Under the pieces are notes generated by a model. That model did not search any database and had not been told where the DNA came from. It saw only the letters and a list, made by a program, of their open reading frames with translations. Of a stretch of DNA of 64,000 nt, positions 7,640 to 14,808 are shown piece after piece. Made by a program: the position numbers and the translations under genes. The DNA lies in NCBI GenBank assembly GCA_965247075.1, contig CBDFGK010000002.1, positions 62,001 through 126,000 of the forward strand, written 5' to 3'. This DNA comes from CBDFGK01 sp965247075 (GTDB lineage Bacteria; Pseudomonadota; Gammaproteobacteria; Pseudomonadales; Halieaceae). Each line of letters starts with the position of its first letter. Positions within the stretch are counted from its first letter, which is position 1.

Positions 7640-8085
7640 GGTCATGGCGGCGTGGCGCTCGGCGGGTGAGCGGATTTCCGTGCCGGCGATTCGCTTCACA
7701 CCCTTGCCGCGTTTAGCCGGTGTGACCAGTCCGCGCCGGGGGTGGGCGGCAAAGAGGTAGCGTAGGGGAAAGGGGAAACTGATGACCCACTGACGCAGTG
7801 GCACATCGGGGAATACTTCATCAGAAAGGAGGGCCGCCGTCTCGGCCACACGGCGGGCGCTACAGCTGGGACAGAATCCACGCTTTTTACAGGAAAATGC
7901 CACGAGCCGCTCGAAGTGGCACTTGTCACAGCGCACCCGAAGGAATCCATGTTCCAGGCGGACATGTTCAGGCAGGCGCATGCCCTGGTGCCCCAATTGT
8001 TCCAGCGGGGGTTTTCCGTTACACTAGCCAGCAACTTGCTACCCGCCTGGGAAGCGTCTCCAGGTGGTGTTGGGGCAACTAATAC
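7640..8085 (-). mobile_element. IS91-family transposase fragment with internal deletion
   Basis: The minus-strand frame gives the zinc-binding N-terminus of IS91 transposases: FLRVRCDKCHFERLVAFSCK, then KRGFCPSCSARRVAETAALL, then RQWVISFPFPLRYLFA. It jumps directly to a C-terminal segment (VTPAKRGKGVKRIAG, then SPAERHAAMT). The central catalytic YxxxY region is gone. The N-terminus continues out of frame toward 8085 (HHLETLPRRVA), so there is also a frameshift. The fragment ends about 25 bases before the mod start codon. IS91-like elements mobilise adjacent DNA by rolling-circle transfer, so this remnant may reflect how the island arrived. Confidence 0.7.
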
Positions 8086-8111
8086 TCAACGAATGGATTT
8101 ATAAAACCAAT

Positions 8112-10673
8112 ATGCCTGGACGAAAAACACCAAGCAAGCCCATTGAACAATACGGCCACACCGACAAAGCGCGGGCGAATAACCCGCAGGTCGGGCTGGT
8201 CACGCCGAGTAGCGACCCCGACAGGGGCGAGAAGCAGCGTTATGAGTACGACCCGCATCTTGACCCGCAACTGCAATGGGCCGGCAAGGCCGAGCACACT
8301 TCTTTTGATGTGCCGACCCAGTCCCTGCATGTTCACGAGCGTATTGACCCGCGCACCATTGTGGAGGCGGTCAGGAAGCACAGCGATGATGCAGGCCGTC
8401 AAAAGAGTTTGTTTGCCGAGGAACGCAAAATTCCCCTACGCAACGAAATCGAGTTTTACCAACATTCCCACAATTGGAGCAACCGTCTCATCGCCGGCGA
8501 TAGCCTGCTGGTGATGAACTCGCTGCTGGAAAAGGAAAACATGGCGCGCCGCGTCCAGTGCGTCTATATGGATCCGCCCTACGGCATCAAATACGGCAGC
8601 AACTTCCAGCCCTTTGTTAATCGGCGCGATGTCAAGGACGACGACCTGACTTCCGAGCCGGAACAGATTCGTGCCTTCCGCGACACCTGGGAGTTGGGCA
8701 TTCATTCTTACCTGAGTTATTTGCGCGACCGTTTGTTATTGGCGCGTGAGTTGTTGACCGATTCGGGTTCCTGTTTTGTGCAAATTTCGGATGAGAATGT
8801 GCATCATGTGCGGGAGATTATGGATGAGGTTTTTGGGGCAGGGAATTTTGCCCATTTAATCGCTTTTCAAAAAACTGGTTATCTGGGCGGTAAAACTTTG
8901 GACGCTACTTACGACTATTTGGTGTGGTATGCAAAAGACAAACCGCATATGAGATTTCGCCCTATTTTTGAAGAAAGAAGCAGCCACAGTTTATTGCGCT
9001 ACAACTATGTAGAGCAAGAAGATGGCAAAAGCATCAAACTCACAAAAGCACAACTAATGCGAGAAGAAGATATTCCTGTGGGGAAAAGATGGCGAGATAA
9101 GAGTTTATTTGCGGATGGAGAAACGCAAGGAGAATCATCTAAATCGTTTGAGTTTGAAGGGAGAATTTTTAAACCCATCGCAGATAAACACTGGAGCACC
9201 GGTGTGAATGGTCTGCATAGATTGAAAGATGCTAATCGTATTGTTCTATTTAAAGACAGGCTGTGTTTCAAATCATATGCAGATGATTTTTCTCTAGTTC
9301 CTAAAGGTGTTGTTTGGAGAGGTATGATGGTCGGCAGAAAGTTGGAGTATGTCGTAGAAACATCGGCTAAAGTCGTTCAAAATAGCATCTTAATGACCAC
9401 TGACCCAGGCGATCTGGTCTTCGATCCAACTTGCGGTAGCGGCACCAGCGCATTCGTCGCTGAGCAATGGGGACGCCGCTGGATCACCTGCGACACCTCG
9501 CGCGTGGCACTGACCCTGGCGAAACAACGATTGATGACCGCCAGTTTTGATTACTATAAACTGGCGCATCCCGCTGAGGGTGTCGGTAGTGGTTTTGAAT
9601 ATAAAAAAGTGCCGCACATCACCTTGAAATCCATCGCCAACAACGAACCGCCGGCAACGGAAACGCTTTACGACCAACCATTCAAAGACACCAAAAAAGC
9701 ACGCATCACCGGGCCCTTCACGGTGGAAGCCGTGCCGGCACCGACGGTACAACCGCTGGATGCCATTACTGCACCAGAGCCCGCAGCGGCGGATGAAACC
9801 ATTGTCCGTAGCGGCGAAACCCTGCGTCAAAGTGAATGGCGTGATGAGTTGTTGAAGTCCGGCATCCGTGGCAAGGGCGGACAGCACATTTCCTTCTCTC
9901 GCATTGAAACCCTGCCCTGCCACTACCTGCATGCGGATGCTGAAACCAAGCCAGACGACAGCGGTGCCGACGGTGTCAAGGATGTGGATACGGCAAGCAC
10001 GCCGCGCCGTGCGGTCATCTCATTCGGTCCCGAACATGCGCCCCTGGAGCAGCGGCAGGTGGAAAATGCCGTGCAAGAAGCGCAAACCCTGGTGCCAAAG
10101 CCAGAGTTGGTCGTGTTCGTGGCTTTTCAGTTTGACCCGGAAGCGGCAAAGGACATAGATGAAACCGATTGGCCCGGCGTAAAGATGTTGAAGGTGCAGA
10201 TGAATGCCGACCTGCAAACCGATGACCTGAAAAAGAAACGCGCCAGTAATGAAAGTTTTTGGCTGGTTGGGCAGCCGGATGTGAGTTTGCGCCGAATCCG
10301 CCGAGGCGAGAACACAGACAGGTGGCAAGTGGAAGTGCATGGCTTTGATTACTTCAACACCAAAAGCGGCGATGTGGAATCCGGCAACACGGAAAAAATA
10401 GCGGTCTGGATGTTGGACACCGACTACGACGGCAGAAGCCTGTATCCCTCCCAGGTGTTCTTCCCCATGGCGGGCGCCAAAGAAGGCTGGAGCAAACTGG
10501 CAAGAAACCTCAAATCCGAGATAGATGACGAGTTAATCGAAGCCTACCGCGGCACCCTTTCCCTGCCGTTTGATCTTGGTGAAAATCAACGCATCGCTGT
10601 TAAAATAGTGGATGATAGAGGGATCGAGAGTTTGCGGGTTTTGGGTGCTCCATCTCAGGAGAGTAAATCATGA
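8112..10673 (+). CDS. mod: Type III-like DNA methyltransferase (Mod)
   Basis: This 853-residue adenine/cytosine-N methyltransferase has beta-class motif order. The catalytic DPPY is at residues 154-157 (CVYMDPPYGIKYG) and the AdoMet-binding DPTCGSGT begins at 438. The target-recognition region lies between them. The C-terminal 300 residues match large Mod proteins paired with DEAD/DEAH-type Res subunits. ATG 8112 was chosen because the first residues (MPGRKTPSKPIEQYGH) fit the conserved N-terminus. A GTG at 8064 lies in frame but reads into the IS91 remnant. From about 8820 to 9400 base composition becomes markedly AT-rich, as expected for a swapped recognition domain. The stop overlaps the next start as ATGA (10670-10673). 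The matching res gene lies 5.8 kb downstream. Confidence 0.88.
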   Translation: MPGRKTPSKPIEQYGHTDKARANNPQVGLVTPSSDPDRGEKQRYEYDPHLDPQLQWAGKAEHTSFDVPTQSLHVHERIDPRTIVEAVRKHSDDAGRQKSLFAEERKIPLRNEIEFYQHSHNWSNRLIAGDSLLVMNSLLEKENMARRVQCVYMDPPYGIKYGSNFQPFVNRRDVKDDDLTSEPEQIRAFRDTWELGIHSYLSYLRDRLLLARELLTDSGSCFVQISDENVHHVREIMDEVFGAGNFAHLIAFQKTGYLGGKTLDATYDYLVWYAKDKPHMRFRPIFEERSSHSLLRYNYVEQEDGKSIKLTKAQLMREEDIPVGKRWRDKSLFADGETQGESSKSFEFEGRIFKPIADKHWSTGVNGLHRLKDANRIVLFKDRLCFKSYADDFSLVPKGVVWRGMMVGRKLEYVVETSAKVVQNSILMTTDPGDLVFDPTCGSGTSAFVAEQWGRRWITCDTSRVALTLAKQRLMTASFDYYKLAHPAEGVGSGFEYKKVPHITLKSIANNEPPATETLYDQPFKDTKKARITGPFTVEAVPAPTVQPLDAITAPEPAAADETIVRSGETLRQSEWRDELLKSGIRGKGGQHISFSRIETLPCHYLHADAETKPDDSGADGVKDVDTASTPRRAVISFGPEHAPLEQRQVENAVQEAQTLVPKPELVVFVAFQFDPEAAKDIDETDWPGVKMLKVQMNADLQTDDLKKKRASNESFWLVGQPDVSLRRIRRGENTDRWQVEVHGFDYFNTKSGDVESGNTEKIAVWMLDTDYDGRSLYPSQVFFPMAGAKEGWSKLARNLKSEIDDELIEAYRGTLSLPFDLGENQRIAVKIVDDRGIESLRVLGAPSQESKS

Positions 10674-12058
10674 AAGCAACATTTGAAAATATAGGCCCAA
10701 TCAAGGAAGCCGAACTTGAGCTGGGGGATTTAACCATCATCGCCGGGCAAAACAACACGGGGAAAACTTATTTGGTTTACACCCTCTATGGTTTCTTGGA
10801 TGCACTTCATGATTATAAGCCTTCGATCTCAAAAGGCTATAGTGATCCAGCATTTTCTACCGAAATACAAGAAATTGCGAATCAAATAAAAGAACATGGG
10901 GAAGCAACTATATTGTTTGAGAAATTCAAAACGCTGGCAGATTTGATATTGCAATATTCGTCCACCTTATTTTCTTCTGAATATATAAATCATGTTTTTA
11001 GTGTTCCGAATGATGAATTTGAAAATGCAAAATTTTCTATCAATAGGAAATTTAAAAAGAAAGAAATGGGAAGTGAAAAACACAGGATAAGATATAGAGA
11101 TATGAAATCTGCATTATTATCTTTTTTAAAAGACGGAATCATATATTTAAAATTTGATAACGCTGGAAACCATCAACTTACAAGCGGAACAATGGCGATG
11201 GGATTACATGCTCTATTTCATGATATGATAAAAGATAACTTCCCGGTTCCTTTTATCCTCTCGGCTGAAAGATTTGGCGTTTCTCTTTTTTATAAGGAAC
11301 TAGATTTAAACAAAAACAGACTAGTTGAAAAGCTACAGAATTTATCCAATGAAAAAGAATCTAGCCATTATCTAACATATATTGAAAAAGAATCTGCTCG
11401 TTATGCAAAACCCATAAAAGACAACATAGATTTCACAAGAGACTTGGCTGAAATCAAAAAAGGCAAAAGCAATCTGCCGATAAACAACTTGCGCTCGGTG
11501 GAAAAAATAATGGATGGGTATTACAAAACCAAAGATGACGAGATTCGATTCATTTCCAAGCGACGCGGGGAAAATAGATTTGACATACCTTTGCATTTGG
11601 CATCGTCGTCAGCGCGTGGTGTATCAGACCTATACTTTTATCTCAAACATGCTGCACAACAAGGACAGATGCTGATTATTGATGAACCCGAAAGCCATCT
11701 CAGTCCAACCAACCAGGTACTAATGGCAAGGCTTCTGGCGTTTTGCGTCAACTCCGGTCTAAAAGTTCTTGTAACTACTCACAGCGACTATTTAATCAAA
11801 GAATTCAACAATCTCATTATGCTGAGTAATGAATTTGAGGGAAAAGATAAATTCTTAACCCGCAACAAAAAAGATTATACAGCAGATGATTATTTGAAAC
11901 CGGAATCAGTGAAGGCATACACATGCGGAAAGGGAACATTAACACCATGTGAGGTAGATAAAACGGGTATTGACATGCCAGTTTTTGATGATGCTATTGA
12001 TAAAATAAATCAAGTATCAAATGAACTTGGGCTGCTGATAACGGAAGGTGATCGATAA
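10670..12058 (+). CDS. AAA/ABC-type ATPase of a two-gene defence module
   Basis: The 462-residue ATPase resembles SMC/OLD/RecF-type proteins. Walker A is GQNNTGKT (26-33), the signature-like region is SSSARGVSDLYF, Walker B is MLIIDEPESHL with D338-E339, and the switch histidine is H371 in TTHSDYL. The insertion between Walker A and the signature is lysine-rich and helical, as in coiled-coil-bearing defence ATPases. No TOPRIM domain follows, so the nuclease is probably the next gene. It starts by ATGA overlap with mod and its stop lies one base before the next ATG. Composition is much more AT-rich than mod's ends, suggesting separate acquisition. I do not recognise an exact named system. Confidence 0.75.
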   Translation: MKATFENIGPIKEAELELGDLTIIAGQNNTGKTYLVYTLYGFLDALHDYKPSISKGYSDPAFSTEIQEIANQIKEHGEATILFEKFKTLADLILQYSSTLFSSEYINHVFSVPNDEFENAKFSINRKFKKKEMGSEKHRIRYRDMKSALLSFLKDGIIYLKFDNAGNHQLTSGTMAMGLHALFHDMIKDNFPVPFILSAERFGVSLFYKELDLNKNRLVEKLQNLSNEKESSHYLTYIEKESARYAKPIKDNIDFTRDLAEIKKGKSNLPINNLRSVEKIMDGYYKTKDDEIRFISKRRGENRFDIPLHLASSSARGVSDLYFYLKHAAQQGQMLIIDEPESHLSPTNQVLMARLLAFCVNSGLKVLVTTHSDYLIKEFNNLIMLSNEFEGKDKFLTRNKKDYTADDYLKPESVKAYTCGKGTLTPCEVDKTGIDMPVFDDAIDKINQVSNELGLLITEGDR

Positions 12059-12059
12059 A

Positions 12060-12602
12060 ATGATTACATCCCTAAAATCAATCTTGTTAGAAAAGTATCA
12101 GAGTACATCAACAAATAATAATGCAAGTCTAAAAGATCAGCATTCTGGAATGGCTGTAAAATTAACGGAATTTCCCAAATGTGGACTTGTTTTCAGTGTC
12201 CCATCAGAAGGTAAATCTCATATAGGGGCAGTGAAAGCGAAAAAAGATTACAAAAAATCTTGCGATTATCTTATCTTTGTTCCTTGTAACGGTTGCATCG
12301 ACGCTTATTTCATTGAATTGAAAAAAACTTTACACCCCAACCTTCAAGGCGCCCCCGAAAAAGGCTGTAATCAAATTCTTTGCACTATTCCGGTGCTGGA
12401 GTATTTGGTTTCAATGGTCAATGTTCATTATGAAGAAACTCAAAAAGTTAACCAGTATTATGTTGTAATTGGAGAGAGAGAATCTGCCAATCTTGACAAA
12501 CAAGGAGTGAAGCCTAGTCATCCCAAATCTGTTCGATATAAAAGAAAGCAATTCAAAATCATTACCTCTTCTTCAATAGTCCCTTTCAAGTATTTAAAAT
12601 GA
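12060..12602 (+). CDS. Putative PD-(D/E)XK nuclease partner of the ATPase
   Basis: The 180-residue protein has an apparent PD-(D/E)XK core: Asp69 in KKSCDYLIFVP, followed by a strand with Glu86-Leu-Lys88 (IDAYFIELKKTL). Spacing and hydrophobic strands fit a restriction-like nuclease. No other family is recognised. ATG 12060 was chosen because GGAAGG (12043-12048) precedes it at suitable distance; an in-frame GTG at 12048 is less likely. The gene directly follows the ATPase, implying an ATPase-gated nuclease pair, as in many anti-phage modules. Its stop overlaps the start of the next mini-ORF as ATGA (12599-12602). Nuclease assignment rests on the D...ExK pattern alone. Confidence 0.6.
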   Translation: MITSLKSILLEKYQSTSTNNNASLKDQHSGMAVKLTEFPKCGLVFSVPSEGKSHIGAVKAKKDYKKSCDYLIFVPCNGCIDAYFIELKKTLHPNLQGAPEKGCNQILCTIPVLEYLVSMVNVHYEETQKVNQYYVVIGERESANLDKQGVKPSHPKSVRYKRKQFKIITSSSIVPFKYLK

Positions 12603-12721
12603 TTAACTCCCTCGCCATCAATTCCCCCTACATCGCCCTCGATAAAAACCAATACATCGCCGTTAAAATAGTGGATGATAGCGGGGTAGAAGGTCTGCGG
12701 GTTATCGGGGTAGAGCAATGA
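12599..12721 (+). pseudogene. Chimeric res-start/mod-end mini-ORF (scar B)
   Basis: This 40-codon frame overlaps its neighbours by ATGA at both ends (12599-12602 and 12718-12721). Its first part, MINSLAINSPY, resembles the beginning of Res at 16504 (SLIINSPY). The rest, NQYIAVKIVDDSGVEGLRVI, resembles the last codons of Mod (NQRIAVKIVDDRGIESLRVL). At DNA level GTTAAAATAGTGGATGATAG is shared with the mod 3' end (10599-10618). It is therefore a Res N-terminus joined to a Mod C-terminus, as expected if a res gene and the following mod gene were deleted down to their tips. It preserves translational coupling between the two cargo modules. A functional peptide is possible but not indicated. Confidence 0.75.
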
Positions 12722-13854
12722 GAGCGCGAGTAAAAGACATAAAACCCCAAGTGCTACGCCAATGCCGTGAACAGGCCGGTTTAAGTCATGCTGATGTAGA
12801 AAAAAAGATAAAATATATTGTCGATATTGAAAAAGGGAGACGGCATCCCACTTTCAAGCAATTGGATACTCTTTCCGATCTGTATAACGTACCTCGCTGG
12901 GTTTTTATTTCCGATGATTTGCCTGAGGAATATCAATTTAACAAAACAGGTATAGCTTTCCGTCAATTTGCACGCGACCGTGCAGATCTTTTTAGTCATT
13001 CTAAAATTCGTATTTTGGTCGCCAAAGTCGAACGTCTGCGTGATTTAATTCTGGAATTACGAGAAGAAATTGATGAAATAATAGAGCCGTTTGACCCACC
13101 TGTATTGGGAAATGATGTATCTTTGGTGACTGCCGCTATAAAGATACGGCAGTGGCTAAATGAAGACGGGAGTCTCGATTTTTCACAGTGGCGAGAAAAA
13201 ATAGAAGCAAAAAACATCTTTGTCTTTATAACCAGCAAGTACAGGGGCTGGTCGCACATTGATAAGGATTTGTTTCGTGGTTTTGCTATTTATCATCCAA
13301 TCCTGCCAGTTATTATCATTAATGATTCGGATGCTAAAAAAGCACAATCCCTAACATTGTTTCACGAACTTGGACATCTGATCCGTCGTGAAAGCGCACT
13401 TGATGATTGGAATAATAAAGGTCAGCAAATAGAAGATTGGTGCGATAAGCTGGCAGGCAATGTGTTAATGCCTGCTGATTCGGTTTTGGCTATTACACGC
13501 GACCTTGATATTAAAGATTTAAATAATGTTAAAGGCATCGCAAAAAAATTTGAGGCGAGCGTCCATGCTTGTTTAGTACGGCTACGACAATTAAATATAA
13601 TTAGCTATGACCTTAACAAAAAGATAGAAATACAAAGAGTGGAAGAAGTCGAGAAAATCAAACGACAATTACAAGAAAGAGAAACCGGTCCCTCCAGAAA
13701 CATATCAGCGGAAGTGCAAAATCAATACGGCCGAATCTATACCAATGCAGTCTTTCAAGCGTATCACAATCGAGAGATTGGGCTACATAAAGTATGCCAA
13801 CTGCTTGGCCTCAAACAAGCATCACATGCTCTTAAACTTGAACAGAAATTATGA
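12718..13854 (+). CDS. XRE-type HTH fused to ImmA/IrrE (M78) metallopeptidase
   Basis: The 378-residue protein has an N-terminal helix-turn-helix (about residues 10-60: VLRQCREQAGLSHADVEKKI) and a C-terminal zinc metallopeptidase with HELGH (His216, Glu217, His220). A second acidic motif follows in QQIEDWCDKLAGNVLMPA. This architecture is that of ImmA/IrrE regulators, which cleave or bind repressors, and of antitoxins paired with PIN-like toxins. It starts by ATGA overlap with the mini-ORF at 12599, and its stop overlaps the start of the DUF4411 gene at 13851. A regulator/antitoxin role with that neighbour is the likely function. The sequence is AT-rich compared with mod and res. Confidence 0.85.
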   Translation: MRARVKDIKPQVLRQCREQAGLSHADVEKKIKYIVDIEKGRRHPTFKQLDTLSDLYNVPRWVFISDDLPEEYQFNKTGIAFRQFARDRADLFSHSKIRILVAKVERLRDLILELREEIDEIIEPFDPPVLGNDVSLVTAAIKIRQWLNEDGSLDFSQWREKIEAKNIFVFITSKYRGWSHIDKDLFRGFAIYHPILPVIIINDSDAKKAQSLTLFHELGHLIRRESALDDWNNKGQQIEDWCDKLAGNVLMPADSVLAITRDLDIKDLNNVKGIAKKFEASVHACLVRLRQLNIISYDLNKKIEIQRVEEVEKIKRQLQERETGPSRNISAEVQNQYGRIYTNAVFQAYHNREIGLHKVCQLLGLKQASHALKLEQKL

Positions 13855-14363
13855 TTGGTCAGTATTGCGTAGATGCCAATATTTTTATTACATCTTGGTA
13901 TCATTCCTATCCCATCGATATTTTCCCTTCTCTCTGGAGGCAACTTGCCCAATATCAACAAGATATTATTTTGATTACACCCATCTACGGAGAAATAGAA
14001 CCTATTTCTTCAGTGGATAAAAATTTGCCTCAGGTCGTACTGAAAGACAAATATCCATTGCGTACATGGCTAAATAATAGTCAATTTTGTGAGACCCCTA
14101 TTGATGATAAAGTTAATCAACTTTCATTAGACATGGAGAAAAAATATCAAATAAAAAACCCATCTAAAGGAGTTGGAAAGAATGATATGCTCTTGATTGC
14201 CTATGCAGCAGAAATGTGTAAGACGGTTGTGACTTTTGAAAGGATTCAAAATCAAAGACCAGCTATGAAATATAACTATCAAATCCCTTTAGTATGCCAG
14301 GATCAGAAAGTGAACTGCATCAATTTTATAGACATGATTACTGCGCTTGGAGTTAGTATCTAA
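13851..14363 (+). CDS. DUF4411 family PIN-like protein (probable toxin)
   Basis: The 170-residue protein begins MIGQYCVDANIFITSWYHSY, the typical DUF4411 opening with a PIN-like acidic residue (Asp8). Glu48 (YGEIE) and Asp112 (KNDMLLIAYA) complete a PIN-style metal site. DUF4411 genes are commonly found next to HTH-ImmA/IrrE genes, exactly the arrangement here. A ribonuclease toxin controlled by the upstream protein is the likely role. It overlaps that gene by four bases (ATGA) and is followed after five bases by scar C. No obvious truncation is seen. The activity is inferred from fold motifs and pairing. Confidence 0.78.
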   Translation: MIGQYCVDANIFITSWYHSYPIDIFPSLWRQLAQYQQDIILITPIYGEIEPISSVDKNLPQVVLKDKYPLRTWLNNSQFCETPIDDKVNQLSLDMEKKYQIKNPSKGVGKNDMLLIAYAAEMCKTVVTFERIQNQRPAMKYNYQIPLVCQDQKVNCINFIDMITALGVSI

Positions 14364-14367
14364 TAAA

Positions 14368-14501
14368 ATGCTTAAAAAACTACCAGCCTCACCATCAACT
14401 CCCCCTACACCACGCCCGATAAAAACCAATACATCGCCGTTAAAATAGTGGATGATAGCGGGGTAGAAAGTTTGCGGGTTTTGGCATCAGCCGCTAAATA
14501 A
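14368..14501 (+). pseudogene. Chimeric res-start/mod-end mini-ORF (scar C), one base out of frame
   Basis: This segment repeats the design of the mini-ORF at 12599. The mod-tail part (14418-14468) is identical over 51 bases to 12641-12691, and the part before it shares ATCAACTCCCCCTACACC (14394-14411) with the res start (16531-16548). From ATG 14368 the frame is lost at an A6 run (14374-14379). With seven A's it would read through SLTINSPYTTPDKNQ and IAVKIVDDSGVESLRVL to the stop at 14501. It is a scar separating cargo modules 2 and 3 and has probably lost coding function. Confidence 0.75.
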
Positions 14502-14526
14502 TTCAACCTTAACAGGATGAGTAAAA

Positions 14527-14763
14527 ATGACTTGTAGAATAGGTATTACCACAGATTTAATCGCAAGACGTGTCTATTGGGAGAAGAAATACCCGTGCAG
14601 TTTCAGAAATTGGCAGGTGCGGGAAGAGCATTACACCAAATCAACCGCACAAGCACGAGAGACACAACTTGCCGAGCACTATGGATGCGAATATCACCCC
14701 GAAGGAGCGGGTCCAGAAAATGCCACCTGGCATGTATATTATTTTGAGCATGATGGCACCTAA
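14527..14763 (+). CDS. Small basic protein, possibly GIY-YIG-like, upstream of OLD ATPase
   Basis: A 78-residue protein with a conserved look: MTCRIGITTDLIARRVYWEK, then RETQLAEHYGCEYHPEGAGP and a closing TWHVYYFEH. Pattern and size resemble small GIY-YIG-superfamily-like proteins (RIGITTD-x-R followed by a W and a late aromatic strand), but the canonical GIY and YIG motifs are not clear, so the family is uncertain. ATG 14527 follows AGGATGAG at good spacing. It lies between scar C and the OLD-type gene, 45 bases before the latter, and probably forms module 3 with it. Function is unknown. Confidence 0.5.
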   Translation: MTCRIGITTDLIARRVYWEKKYPCSFRNWQVREEHYTKSTAQARETQLAEHYGCEYHPEGAGPENATWHVYYFEHDGT

Positions 14764-14808
14764 TGCAGAAACATATTAATAAATCATCAGTATGAAAATG
14801 GTCTCTAC

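Noticed and set aside
8064..8112. GTG 8064 as the start of mod
   Set aside because: The 16 extra codons overlap the end of the IS91 remnant and do not match the conserved Mod N-terminus, which begins at ATG 8112.
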